Positions 42,564-53,293 of a stretch of 64,000 nucleotides of DNA are shown here, piece by piece (positions within the stretch are counted from its first letter, which is position 1; each line of letters opens with the position of its first letter). The notes beneath the pieces are model-generated. The model was not told where the DNA came from and did not search any database. It saw only the letters and a list, made by a program, of their open reading frames with translations. A program made the position numbers and the translations under genes. The stretch lies in contig NZ_RJAC01000017.1 in the NCBI RefSeq assembly GCF_003999975.1, positions 124,001 to 188,000 of the forward strand, given 5' to 3'. The stretch comes from Actinoplanes solisilvae (GTDB lineage Bacteria > Actinomycetota > Actinomycetes > Mycobacteriales > Micromonosporaceae).

Positions 42564-43747
42564 GTGTCTATCCCCTCGGTCTCAAGCTGGCCGGCCGCCG
42601 GGTGCTGGTCGTCGGCGGCGGCACGGTGGCCACCCGCCGGGTGCCCGCGCTGCTGGCCGCCGGTGCTCTCGTCGAGATCGTGTCGCCCGAGCTCACCCCG
42701 GCCTTGCGGGGTCAGGTCGACGCGGGGCGGGCCGGCTGGGCCGCCCGGCGGTTCGAGCCCTCCGACGTCGACGGCGCCTGGCTCGTGCACGTCGCGATCG
42801 ACGACCCGGCCGCGGCCGAACAGGTCAGCGCGGCCGCCGAGGAGCGCCGGGTTTTCTGCGTACGCGCCGACGACCGCGACGCGGCCACCGCCTGGACCCC
42901 CGCCGTGACCCGCCACGGCCAGGTCACCGTCGCGGTCACCGACGGCGGCGACCGGCGTCGCGCGATGGCCGTGCGCGACCTGGTCGCCCACGCGCTCGAG
43001 AGCAGCCCGCCCGTCGTCGGAGAGCACAAGGGCGTCGCCCTGGTCGGCGCGGGCCCGGGCGACCCCGAGCTGATCACCGTGAAGGGCCGTCGCCTGCTGG
43101 CCGCGGCCGACGTCGTGGTGGCCGACCGGCTCGTGCCCGGCATGCTGCTGGGCGAGCTGCGGCCCGAGGTCGAGTTCGTCGACGCCGCCAAGATCCCGTA
43201 TGGCCCGTCGGCCGCGCAGGAGGAGATCAACCGGATCCTGGTCGAGCGCGCGCTCGAGGGGAAGTTCGTGGTGCGGCTGAAGGGCGGCGACCCGTTCGTC
43301 TTCGGCCGCGGCGGCGAGGAGGCGATCGCCTGCGCCGAGGCCGGCGTCCCGGTGCTCGTCGTGCCCGGCGTGACCAGCTCGATCGCCGCGCCCGCGCTGG
43401 CCGGCATCCCGGTCACCCATCGCGGCGTCGCCCACGAGTTCACCGTCGTCAGCGGGCACATCCCGCCCGGGCACCCCGACTCGCTGGTCGACTGGGCCGC
43501 TCTCGCACGGCTGCGCGGCACTCTGGTCGTACTCATGGGCTTGAAGAACCTCGGGAAGATCACCGAGAGGCTGATCGCCGAAGGCCGCTCACCCGATACG
43601 CCCGCAGCCGTCGTGCAGGAAGGCTCGACCAGCCACCAACGATCGCTGCGCAGCACTCTCGGCGAGGTCACGGCCGCGGTTGCCGGGGCCGGCATCCGCC
43701 CGCCCGCCGTCGTCGTGATCGGCGACGTCGTGCACGCAGCGGTATAG
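42560..43747 (+). CDS. cobA: Bifunctional precorrin-2 dehydrogenase / uroporphyrinogen-III methyltransferase
   Basis: 395 aa from GTG 42560 (GTGA overlap with cobT). The N-terminal about 150 residues are a CysG/Met8-like NAD-binding domain (YPLGLKLAGRRVLVVGGGTVA). The C-terminal about 240 residues are the SAM methyltransferase (VALVGAGPGDPELITVKGRR, VVADRLVPGMLL, VVRLKGGDPFVFGRGGEEA, VVPGVTSSIAAPALAGIPVT). The enzyme starts both siroheme and cobalamin from uroporphyrinogen III. The Met8-like part lacks a clear chelatase domain, so metal insertion may be done elsewhere. Confidence 0.94.
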   Translation: MSVYPLGLKLAGRRVLVVGGGTVATRRVPALLAAGALVEIVSPELTPALRGQVDAGRAGWAARRFEPSDVDGAWLVHVAIDDPAAAEQVSAAAEERRVFCVRADDRDAATAWTPAVTRHGQVTVAVTDGGDRRRAMAVRDLVAHALESSPPVVGEHKGVALVGAGPGDPELITVKGRRLLAAADVVVADRLVPGMLLGELRPEVEFVDAAKIPYGPSAAQEEINRILVERALEGKFVVRLKGGDPFVFGRGGEEAIACAEAGVPVLVVPGVTSSIAAPALAGIPVTHRGVAHEFTVVSGHIPPGHPDSLVDWAALARLRGTLVVLMGLKNLGKITERLIAEGRSPDTPAAVVQEGSTSHQRSLRSTLGEVTAAVAGAGIRPPAVVVIGDVVHAAV

Positions 43748-43777
43748 AACCGTCACGCAGTGGGTAGGTCGTTCGTC

Positions 43778-44155
43778 ATGGACGGACGACCGCAGATGAT
43801 CCTGACGGGAGTGGTACTCGATTCGTCCGACGCGCGCGAGCTCGCCGGCTTCTATCAGCGATTACTGGGGTGGAGCGCGACGCAGGAGGAGGCCCACTGG
43901 GTCGTTCTCGGTGCCCCTGGGGGCGGCGCCGGCCTCTCCTTCCAGACCGAGAAGCTGTACGTCCGCCCGGTGTGGCCGGCCCGCACCGGTGAGCAGCAGA
44001 TGAGCGTCCATCTCGACATCCGGGTCGACGATCTGGAAGCGGCTTGCGCGCACGCCGAACAGGCGGGTGCGACGCTCGCCGGCTTCCAGCCGCAGGAGAA
44101 CGTCCGGGTCTACCTCGACCCGGCCGGTCATCCCTTCTGCCTCTACGTCGACTGA
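43778..44155 (+). CDS. VOC-family (glyoxalase-like) protein
   Basis: 125 aa from ATG 43778; a GTG at 43760 would add 6 residues. A compact glyoxalase/bleomycin-resistance fold with two repeats: ILTGVVLDSSDARELAGFYQ and VHLDIRVDDLEAACAHAE, and a final YLDPAGHPFCLYVD. Role unknown, possibly dioxygenase or antibiotic binding. Convergent with otsA and overlaps it by 13 bases. Confidence 0.9.
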   Translation: MDGRPQMILTGVVLDSSDARELAGFYQRLLGWSATQEEAHWVVLGAPGGGAGLSFQTEKLYVRPVWPARTGEQQMSVHLDIRVDDLEAACAHAEQAGATLAGFQPQENVRVYLDPAGHPFCLYVD

Positions 44156-45576
44156 CCCGTCGACTGGCCCTCGGGGTCGCGGCCGTCGGCCGCGGCCTCC
44201 AGCGCGTCGAGGAACGTGCGCGCCCACTGGGCCACGTCGTGAGTGCGCAGGTGCCGCTGCATGACCCGCATGCGGCGCTTCAGCTCGGCCGGTTCGGTGC
44301 CGACCGCGCGCATCAGCGCGTCCTTGACCCCGTCGGGGTCGTGCGGGTTGCAGAGGAAGGCCTGCCGCAGCTCGGTCGCGGCGCCGGCGAACTCGCTGAG
44401 CACCAGAGCGCCGCCGGTGTCGGCCCGGCACGCGACGTACTCCTTGGCCACGAGGTTCATGCCGTCGCGCAGCGGGGTCACCATCATGACGTCGGCCGCC
44501 ACGTACATCGCGGCCAGTTCTTGCTTGCTGTAGGACTGGTGCAGGTAGTGCACGGCGGGCACGCCGACCTTGCCGAACTCGCCGTTGATGCGCCCGACCT
44601 CGCGCTCGACCTTGACCCGCAGCGACTGGTAGTGCTCGACGCGTTCGCGGCTCGGGGTCGCCACCTGCACCATCACCGCGTCGCCGACCTTGAGCTTGCC
44701 GTCGGCCAGCAGCTCGCGGAACGCCTTGAGCCGCAGCTCGATGCCCTTGGTGTAGTCGAGCCGGTCGACACCGAGGATGACCGTCGTGGGGTCGCCGAGC
44801 TCGGCGCGGATCTCCTTGGCCCGGGCCTGCACCTTGGGGTCGGCCGCGAGCCGTTCCATCTCCCGCGTGTCGATGCTGATCGGGAAGGCGCCCGCCTTGA
44901 CCTTGCGGCCGTCCACCTGGATCGACTGGCCCTCGTAACGCAGACCGAGGAGATGACGGGCGAGACGTACGAAGTTCTGCGCCGCGAGCCGCTGCTGGAA
45001 GCCGACCAGGTCGGCGCCGAGCAGGCCGCGCAGCACCTCGGCGCGGAACGGCATCTGCATGAACAGCTCGATCGGCGGGAACGGGATGTGCAGGAAGAAC
45101 CCGATCTTGAGGTCGGGGCGCAGCTCGCGCAGCATGGCCGGCACGAGCTGAAGCTGATAGTCCTGCACCCAGACGGTGGCGCCCTCGTCGGCGACCTCGG
45201 CCGCGGCCTGGGCGAAGCGCTGGTTGACCAGGCGGTAGGCCTCGCGCCACCGGCGCTTGTAAACCGGCGTCTCGACCGCGTCGTGATAAAGCGGCCAGAT
45301 CGTCGCGTTGGACTGGCCCTCGTAGTAGCGCTCCAGCTCCTCCTCGCTCAGTGGCACGGGGTGGATGTGGATGCCCTCGAGCTCGAACGGTTCGGGCGCC
45401 TCACCGGTGCCGCCGGCCCATCCGATCCAGGTGCCGCCGTGCTCGGTCAGCACCGGGTGGAGCGCGGTGACCAGGCCGCCGGGGCTTGTGCGCCACTGGC
45501 GCTCCCCGTCCGGGGTGGTCACCTCGTCGACGGGCAGACGGTTGGCGACAACGACAAAGGAACTTCGTTCGGCCAC
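44143..45576 (-). CDS. otsA: Trehalose-6-phosphate synthase
   Basis: 477 aa from GTG 45576, chosen for GGAGGT 7 bases upstream; the longer frame adds a non-conserved Arg-rich leader. GT20 family: FVVVANRLPVDEV, the WIGWAGG segment, VWVQDYQLQLVPAMLRE, GFFLHIPFPP, VDRLDYTKGIELRLKAF and TPLRDGMNLVAKEYVA. Joins UDP-/GDP-glucose to glucose-6-phosphate, first step of trehalose (stress protection, energy store). No otsB phosphatase adjacent. It shares a divergent 124-base gap with the gene at 45701. Confidence 0.97.
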   Translation of the reverse strand: MAERSSFVVVANRLPVDEVTTPDGERQWRTSPGGLVTALHPVLTEHGGTWIGWAGGTGEAPEPFELEGIHIHPVPLSEEELERYYEGQSNATIWPLYHDAVETPVYKRRWREAYRLVNQRFAQAAAEVADEGATVWVQDYQLQLVPAMLRELRPDLKIGFFLHIPFPPIELFMQMPFRAEVLRGLLGADLVGFQQRLAAQNFVRLARHLLGLRYEGQSIQVDGRKVKAGAFPISIDTREMERLAADPKVQARAKEIRAELGDPTTVILGVDRLDYTKGIELRLKAFRELLADGKLKVGDAVMVQVATPSRERVEHYQSLRVKVEREVGRINGEFGKVGVPAVHYLHQSYSKQELAAMYVAADVMMVTPLRDGMNLVAKEYVACRADTGGALVLSEFAGAATELRQAFLCNPHDPDGVKDALMRAVGTEPAELKRRMRVMQRHLRTHDVAQWARTFLDALEAAADGRDPEGQSTGQST

Positions 45577-45700
45577 GCTGAGTGCACCTCCGGGTCGTTT
45601 CTGTTCCCACTGTGAGCCTACTGTGCGTAGCAGCACGGGGCGTGCCCAGTCTTTGCCGCCGTCGTGGACTGCGATAGCGACCGGGTGCCATCCTGGGCCC

Positions 45701-46246
45701 GTGACACCGTCCGCTGATCTTTCCCCGCCCCGGCGGCACATCTTCTTCCCTGTGGTCATTGCCACGGTTTTCTTGACGATCCTCGGCGGGACGGGCGGCT
45801 TCCTGCTCAGCCGCTACCAGAGCGGTAATCGGCAGGTGGGCAGCGGCGCGTTGCCCTCAGAGACGGTGACCGAGCCGACAAAACCGCCCTTCGAGCCGCC
45901 CGGCCCGTTCTGCCCCGAACAGACGCGGGCCACGGCCAGGAAGGTCGGGATCAACTCCGACCTGTGGCAGGTGCTCAAGATCTACACCGACAACGACAGC
46001 ACGTATTGGATCTGCACCGACGTCAACGGCCTGTTCTACTACCAGAGCAAGACCGGCGGCATCGACGCCCCGTTGATCGAGGGCAAGAACGGCCTCTTCC
46101 TGCAGAACGTGTCCCGCACCGGGGACGACGCGTACGAGGTGGTGGACCAGAAGGGGAACCGGTTCGTCATCACGTCCGACGAGTTCGAGCTGCACTTCGA
46201 GGCCAGCGGAAAGGTTCAGCGCAACTCGGCCCGCACCGCCGGCTGA
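45701..46246 (+). CDS. Membrane-anchored extracellular protein of unknown function
   Basis: 181 aa from GTG 45701. An N-terminal helix (IFFPVVIATVFLTILGG) anchors a Pro-rich linker (TEPTKPPFEPPGPF) and an outer domain with two Cys (PFCPEQ and WICTDV), which may form a disulfide. No family recognised. Divergent from otsA. The following gap of about 160 bases leads to ettA; they may be separate transcripts. Confidence 0.7.
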   Translation: MTPSADLSPPRRHIFFPVVIATVFLTILGGTGGFLLSRYQSGNRQVGSGALPSETVTEPTKPPFEPPGPFCPEQTRATARKVGINSDLWQVLKIYTDNDSTYWICTDVNGLFYYQSKTGGIDAPLIEGKNGLFLQNVSRTGDDAYEVVDQKGNRFVITSDEFELHFEASGKVQRNSARTAG

Positions 46247-46409
46247 GGGAATCCCCCGGCCGCGCCCGGGGTTGTTAACAGGGTCCGCAGGGCGACCTGG
46301 AAAGATTGCCCCGGAATTCTGTTCTCCTCGGCTTCCGTCCAACCACCCCGCCCGCCACCCACGAGCGGACCAAAGGCAGCCGTCAACGATCACGGAGGTA
46401 GGCCGCAGC

Positions 46410-48078
<1,669 letters not shown>

Positions 48079-48086
<8 letters not shown>

Positions 48087-48486
48087 GAAATTCGTCTATG
48101 ACGTGCCCGTACGGTGGTCCGACATGGACGCGTACGGGCACGTCAACAACGCGCGCTTCCTCACCCTCTACGAGGAGGCGCGCGTCGCCATGTTCTTCGT
48201 CGGCGCTCGCGAGCACGGCCTCGGCTCGTTCGAGGAGGGCATCGTCATCGCCCGCCACGAGGTCGACTATCTGCGTCCCGTCGACTACGGAGACCCCGTA
48301 CGCATCGAGATGTGGATCTGTGAGCAGCGCGCGGCCTCGTTCACCGTCGCCTACGAGCTCTTCGACGACGGCGTGCTGGCCAGCCGGGCCAGGTCGGTGT
48401 GTGTGCCCTACAACCTGACCAACGGTCACCCGCGGCGGCTCTCCGAGGCCGAGCGCGACTTCCTGCGTCCCTACTTCGAGTCATGA
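48079..48486 (+). CDS. Hotdog-fold acyl-CoA thioesterase (YbgC-like)
   Basis: 135 aa from GTG 48079. Characteristic VRWSDMDAYGHVNNARFLTLYEEAR with catalytic Asp near the start (split here: VRWSDMDAYGHVNN and RFLTLYEEAR). Hydrolyses acyl-CoA thioesters; substrate length unknown. It overlaps ettA upstream and a hypothetical gene downstream (ATGA), so the three form an operon. Confidence 0.92.
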
Positions 48487-49142
48487 GTTCACACGGCCTG
48501 CTCGGCGTTCCCGACGCGGGAGCCTTCCTGGCCCGGCTGACCCGGCTCGATCCCGGGGCGCCGGTGCGAATGCGCAACACCGGCGGCCGGGTGGCCCTCT
48601 GGGGACGGCTGCCCTGGGATGTGCTGGTGACCCGCGAGGTCGCCGGGCACGGGCCGGACGACGCCACGGTGGCCGCCGGTGAGCTGCTCGCCGTGCTGGC
48701 GCGGGGCGGCGACGAGTTGCCTCCGAGGCGCGACGCCCAGTGGCGCTGGCCGTTGCCGCCGCCCGGTGGCGAGACGATCGAGTCGGTCTCCGGCGCCGAG
48801 CTGAGCCGGCTCGCCGAGGCCGCCGCAGGCACCCTGCGCGAGGTCTCCACCGGCGGTCTGCCCGGACGTTCGGTGGGTCAGCGGGCCGTTCGCGACGCCC
48901 TGCTCGATCACGTGGCGCTCGTCGCGACGCCGGCCGCCGGTCGCCCGGTGGAGGTCTCCCAGCGACTCATTCAGGCGATCTCCCGGATGGGTTTCCTCGG
49001 CCCGGGTGACACTGATGGTCCGGAGACCCGCATCCGTGTGTCCGGCTCCTGGGTGGGACTTTCGGCACCATATGGAGTGGCGTGGCTACAGGCGGTCAAG
49101 AAATTGACCGTTATGCCTATAGCCGGTCACCCGAAAGGATGA
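48483..49142 (+). CDS. Conserved hypothetical protein of the ettA operon
   Basis: 219 aa from ATG 48483. Not recognised beyond actinobacterial conservation in this position. It contains an N-terminal alpha/beta part (VRMRNTGGRVALWGRLPWDV), a middle helical part (VSGAELSRLAEAAAGTLREV) and a C-terminal part around RLIQAISRMGFLG and SWVGLSAPYGVAWLQ. The ATG lies in the stop of the thioesterase gene. No membrane helix or signal peptide. Confidence 0.75.
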   Translation: MSSHGLLGVPDAGAFLARLTRLDPGAPVRMRNTGGRVALWGRLPWDVLVTREVAGHGPDDATVAAGELLAVLARGGDELPPRRDAQWRWPLPPPGGETIESVSGAELSRLAEAAAGTLREVSTGGLPGRSVGQRAVRDALLDHVALVATPAAGRPVEVSQRLIQAISRMGFLGPGDTDGPETRIRVSGSWVGLSAPYGVAWLQAVKKLTVMPIAGHPKG

Positions 49143-49273
49143 TGGACGCTCGTACGAGCGGTCCCGCCCTCCCGTTGGGGGGATGACCTCCGCGACCGGT
49201 ACGGGTACCGTCGGCCCTCGGATCCACTCGCTACGTCCGGCAGTGGGTTCGCTGGGGAGTGAGGTGCACAACG

Positions 49274-49855
49274 ATGCCGTGGTGGTCATGGCGTCCGGGC
49301 TCAGCCGCGGGCAACGCGCCGGAGACCGACGACGATTCGGCAGCGCACGGCGCGGTTCGTGTCGGCGTTCCGGCACAACGCGAGCCGGGCCGGCTTCCGG
49401 TCCCGGTCGAGACCTCCGCGACCGAGGAGCCCGAGCCCGTCAGCCAGGTGACGCTCACGCGCATCGGCAAGGCGCTCGACCTGCTCGACATAAGGTTCCT
49501 CGCCGACGGTGGCGGCAGCCTGCTGGCCATGTGGGAGCGGCACGCCGTGCTGTTCACCCTCGAGGGCCCCGACGACGAGATCCTCGTGATGCGCGCCCGT
49601 CCTCACGCGACGGTCCCGCCCGATTGGGCCGACCGTGCCTACCGCGTGGTGAACGAGTGGAACCACACTCGGCGCTTCTGCAAGGCCTACGTGGGCGACC
49701 CGACCGAACGCGGCCAGCTCCCGATCTACGCCGAACTCCAGATCCCCCTGGCCGCCGGCGCCCACGACGCCCTTGTGGTCGAGCTCCTCGACTGCGGCGC
49801 CGCCGTCGCCACGTCCTTCGTGGACTGGCTGCACGACGAAGGCGCCTTGCTTTAG
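49274..49855 (+). CDS. YbjN-domain protein
   Basis: 193 aa from ATG 49274 with GAGGTG upstream. The N-terminal about 60 residues are Arg/Pro/Glu-rich and disordered; the YbjN-like domain follows at about 65-190 (LTRIGKALDLLDIRFLADGG, RVVNEWNHTRRFCKAYVGD, VVELLDCGAAVATSFVDWLH). YbjN folds resemble type III secretion chaperones; in actinobacteria they are common and of unknown role. Convergent with the beta-propeller gene. Confidence 0.85.
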   Translation: MPWWSWRPGSAAGNAPETDDDSAAHGAVRVGVPAQREPGRLPVPVETSATEEPEPVSQVTLTRIGKALDLLDIRFLADGGGSLLAMWERHAVLFTLEGPDDEILVMRARPHATVPPDWADRAYRVVNEWNHTRRFCKAYVGDPTERGQLPIYAELQIPLAAGAHDALVVELLDCGAAVATSFVDWLHDEGALL

Positions 49856-49866
49856 GTCGTTGGTTG

Positions 49867-51120
49867 TCAGAGGGGGAACATGCCCACTCGGCCGTGGTAC
49901 TCCTTGCCCAACTCGTCGGTGTCGCTGCCGACCAGTAGGCCCTGGGGGAGGGCGATGAAGACTCGGACACCCACACCGCGCTTGCGGGTCGGGTTCCACG
50001 AGAGGGCCCGGCCGGTCGACGGGCTGACGGCGCCGATGCCTACGCGGGAGACGGCGCCGGGGCCGGGGCCTTTGGCGTCGGTGCCGTGGGGGTTGTCGAA
50101 GTAGCGCTGGTGGCCGCCCAGGTAGACGGCGGAGCCCGTTACGGCCACGGCGTAGAGGGAGTCGCCGCCGGTGCGCTGGACCCAGGTCGGGTTGTGCCGG
50201 CCGGAGCCGCCGGTCTCGAAGCGGGCCGCCGAGTCGCAGAGGCGGTCGGGGGAGGACGCGCGGCCGGTCGCGGCGACCACGAAGTACGAGCCGTCGGGCG
50301 AGAACTTCACCTGGCGCAGGTAGGTGTCGAAACCCTTCATGCACTGCGGCTTGTAGGCGTCGGTGTACCAGCTCGTGAGCTGCGCGGTCGGGCCGGCGAC
50401 GTCGAACATCGCGATCTGCGTGCGGTCGTACCCGCTCGCCTTGAGCAGTGCGCCGACCGCGATCAGCCTGCTCCCGTCGGGCGAGATGTCGAAGTGCTCG
50501 ACCCGGGTGCGGGTCAGGCCGGGTGCGCTCAGCCGGGTGTCGAAGCCGGTGTCGACCGCTCCCGTGGTCGCGCTCAGCCGGGCGAGCCCGGCCCGGTTCA
50601 CCCCGTTGATGGCCTGGAACGTGCCGGCCGCGTAGAGCCGGGACCCGCGGGCCGACAACGTCCGCACGTCGCCCCACCCGATCTTGGCGGCGAACGCGCT
50701 GACCCGCTGACCGCCCAACGTGAGCTGGGTGATGCCGCGCTGAGCGGTCCCGTTCACGGTCTTGAACGCCCCTCCGGCGTAGACCGTGCCGTCGGCGCCG
50801 GCGCTCAGGGCGTAGACGGCCCCGTCGACCTGCGGAGCGAAGCCGCGGATGGCGCCGTCGTGCAGGCCGAAGGCGAAGAGGTTCTTGCGCGCGAACGTGG
50901 TCTTGCGGCTCGCGTCGGTGACCTTGGTGAAGGCGCCGCCGACCACGACGGTGTCGCCGACGACGGCCATCGACCAGACCGTGCCGTCCTGCACGTGCGG
51001 CGTGAAATCGACGGGGTTGGGGGACACCACCCGGGAGTGGGCCATGTCGGCCGCGGCGGGATGCGCGCAGGCCACGACGGCGGCGGCGACGGTGGCGGCG
51101 GCGAGCAAGCGGCGACGCAT
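49867..51120 (-). CDS. Secreted beta-propeller protein (DUF5122-like repeats)
   Basis: 417 aa. Signal peptide (LLAAATVAAAVVACAHPAAA). Then four or five propeller blades, each with a VWSMAVVGDTVVVGGAFTKV-type strand set (for example AVYALSAGADGTVYAGGAFK, VRTLSARGSRLYAAGTFQAI and LYAVAVTGSAVYLGGHQRYF). Secreted proteins of this repeat class act as structural or binding proteins in the wall. No catalytic motif. Ends 12 bases from the convergent YbjN gene. Confidence 0.88.
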   Translation of the reverse strand: MRRRLLAAATVAAAVVACAHPAAADMAHSRVVSPNPVDFTPHVQDGTVWSMAVVGDTVVVGGAFTKVTDASRKTTFARKNLFAFGLHDGAIRGFAPQVDGAVYALSAGADGTVYAGGAFKTVNGTAQRGITQLTLGGQRVSAFAAKIGWGDVRTLSARGSRLYAAGTFQAINGVNRAGLARLSATTGAVDTGFDTRLSAPGLTRTRVEHFDISPDGSRLIAVGALLKASGYDRTQIAMFDVAGPTAQLTSWYTDAYKPQCMKGFDTYLRQVKFSPDGSYFVVAATGRASSPDRLCDSAARFETGGSGRHNPTWVQRTGGDSLYAVAVTGSAVYLGGHQRYFDNPHGTDAKGPGPGAVSRVGIGAVSPSTGRALSWNPTRKRGVGVRVFIALPQGLLVGSDTDELGKEYHGRVGMFPL

Positions 51121-51195
51121 GGCGAGCTCCTGGTCATCAGCGGATAGGACACCCGCTCAACGACCTGACCGACATGTCGGAAACGATCTCGGCGG

Positions 51196-51585
51196 TCAGG
51201 CGTTCACCATGAAATAGGCCGCGCGCTCGAGATAGTCCCAGAGCTGGTCGTGCTGCGCCTGGGGGAGTCCGAGCGAGTCGACGGCGTTGCGCATGTGCTC
51301 GAGCCACGCGTCGCGGGCCTTCTCGTCGACGACGAAAGGGGCGTGCCGCATGCGCAGGCGGGGGTGGCCGCGGGTGGACGAGTAGGTGTTCGGGCCGCCC
51401 CAGTACTGCATGAGGAAGAGCGTCAGCCGGTCGGCGGCCGGGCCGAGGTCTTCCTCGGGGTACATCGGCCGGAGCAGCGGGTCGGTCGCGACGCCCTCGT
51501 AGAACTTGTCGACGAGGCGCCGGAAGGTGGGTTCGCCGCCGATGGCGTCGAAGAAGCTGGGCTCTTGGGGGGCGGGAGCGGTCAC
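51196..51585 (-). CDS. glbO: Group II truncated haemoglobin
   Basis: 129 aa. 2-on-2 globin: FFDAIGGEPTFRRLVDKFYE with the B10 Tyr, LTLFLMQYWGGPNTYSS, proximal His in RMRHAPF, WLEHMRNAVDSLG with the G8 Trp. These match the O-type (group II) family, which handles oxygen, NO or peroxide. Solitary gene; no reductase partner beside it. Confidence 0.95.
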   Translation of the reverse strand: MTAPAPQEPSFFDAIGGEPTFRRLVDKFYEGVATDPLLRPMYPEEDLGPAADRLTLFLMQYWGGPNTYSSTRGHPRLRMRHAPFVVDEKARDAWLEHMRNAVDSLGLPQAQHDQLWDYLERAAYFMVNA

Positions 51586-51661
51586 CTGTCCATCCTGCCA
51601 GCCGGGCCGGCCCGCGTCCGTCGCGGTAAGGGGTGCCCGGGTGTGACGCTGGTGATGCGGG

Positions 51662-53095
51662 TCAGGGCCGCTCAGGCGCCGCGGTTGTCGCCGCCGAGGG
51701 AAGGACCGGAGCGGGCGCGACGGGTGGTGCGGGCGCGACGGGTGGTGCTGGCGCAGCGGGCGCCGGGGCGGGCTTCGGCGGTTGAGTGGCCGTGGCGGCG
51801 TCGGCCGCGGCCGTGAACATGCCGGACGTGGGCCACCGGGACGCCAGCAGCACGAGAGCCGCCGTGCCGCCCACGCTCCACAACCCGACCACCATCGGCA
51901 ACCAGAAATGATCGGCCAGCAACCCGGTGGTGACCACCGCGGTGAACTGGGCGAATTGCATGCCGGTCTGCATCACGCCGTACGCCCGGGCCCGATAGCC
52001 GTGCGGCAGGATCAGCACGAACTTGCTGTTCAGGGTGGGCATCACGCCGCCCTGGGCAATCCCGGACACGGCCACCAGAATGGCGACGATCGGGGGCGGC
52101 GGGCCGGCCAGGGCGGGGACGAGTGCCAGGGCCGACAGCACGGCGAGCGGGCGCACCAGCCGGTCGCGCAGCGCGGGCCGGGCGAGACGGCTGATCAGCA
52201 GGCCGCCGACCACGTATCCGATCGGCCCGGCCGCCATGATCAAGCCTTGGTTGAGGCCGCGGGTGGACGCGTCGGCGCTGCCCTCGGCGGCCCAGGCGGC
52301 AGCCAGACCCTCGGGCACGACCGCGAACATAGTCAGGACGAAGACGAGGACCGCGATGGAGCGCAGCGTCGGTGTGCTGAACACCAGGTGGAAGCCCTCG
52401 CCCGACTCGCGCAGCAGGTGGCGGCGCTGCGCCCGGCTGTGCGCCGAGGGCCGGGGCCGCACGCCGGCGGTGATCAGGGCGGCCGAGACGGCGAAGGTCA
52501 CCACGTCGATGACGAGCGCCACCTGCGGGCTGATGCCGGTGGCCAGAGCCGCCCCGGCCAGATAGCCGAAGACCTGGGCGGCCTGGGTGCTGGTCGCGTT
52601 GGTCGCGACCGCGATGGGTAGCTTGTCGCGCCCCACCACCAGCGGTTGCAACGCCGAGCGGGCCGCCTGAGTCGGCGGCGTACCGAGGCTGGCCATGAAG
52701 ATGATCACCAGCATGACCGGGATCGGCACGTGCGGGATCAGCAGCAGCGCGATGAGCGCCATGCGGTAGAGATCGGCGACGATCAGGACCCGGCGGTACG
52801 GATAGCGTTCGGCCAGGGCGGCGAGCACCGCGCCGCCGATGATCCACGGCAGGAAGCTGAGCGCGAAGGCCGCCGCGGACAGCAGGACCGACTTGCTCTG
52901 CTCGTAGACCAGAACGGTGATGGCGGCTCGGGCGAGATAGTCGCCGAGCCAGTTCGTGATCAGGGACAGGTAGAGCGCCCGATATTCGCGCACGGCAAAG
53001 AGATCACGGAACGTGATCAGTTGCTCGCTCTCCGTAGTCGAGCTGGCACTGCTGCCGCTACGCGCATCCGGGTCCTCGGACACCAGGTCCTCCAT
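51662..53095 (-). CDS. MFS transporter with Ala/Pro-rich tail
   Basis: 477 aa with twelve predicted helices. Starts with a Ser/Asp-rich cytosolic part, then FAVREYRALYLSLITNWLGDY, AAAFALSFLPWIIGGAVLAAL, TGMQFAQFTAVVTTGLLADHF and other helices. Belongs to the MFS_3-like (antibiotic/siderophore efflux) group. The C-terminal about 50 residues are an Ala/Pro repeat (PAPAAPAPPVAPAPPVAPAP). No known substrate. Confidence 0.88.
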   Translation of the reverse strand: MEDLVSEDPDARSGSSASSTTESEQLITFRDLFAVREYRALYLSLITNWLGDYLARAAITVLVYEQSKSVLLSAAAFALSFLPWIIGGAVLAALAERYPYRRVLIVADLYRMALIALLLIPHVPIPVMLVIIFMASLGTPPTQAARSALQPLVVGRDKLPIAVATNATSTQAAQVFGYLAGAALATGISPQVALVIDVVTFAVSAALITAGVRPRPSAHSRAQRRHLLRESGEGFHLVFSTPTLRSIAVLVFVLTMFAVVPEGLAAAWAAEGSADASTRGLNQGLIMAAGPIGYVVGGLLISRLARPALRDRLVRPLAVLSALALVPALAGPPPPIVAILVAVSGIAQGGVMPTLNSKFVLILPHGYRARAYGVMQTGMQFAQFTAVVTTGLLADHFWLPMVVGLWSVGGTAALVLLASRWPTSGMFTAAADAATATQPPKPAPAPAAPAPPVAPAPPVAPAPVLPSAATTAAPERP

Positions 53096-53293
53096 CGATC
53101 TCGGCGTTCCGCCGGTTCACGGCGGTCACCGGGCACGCCCGTTCGAGGCTGGGCGCCCGACGGGAACGTGATGCCGCATGTGCAAATGCTCATGCGGATT
53201 CTGCCCGATCGTCCGAGTCGATGCTAGGGCGTACGGGCGAAATGTCGGCCGTTCGGTCGAGGCGGCCCATCACCCGGAAGAACTAATCCCAGC

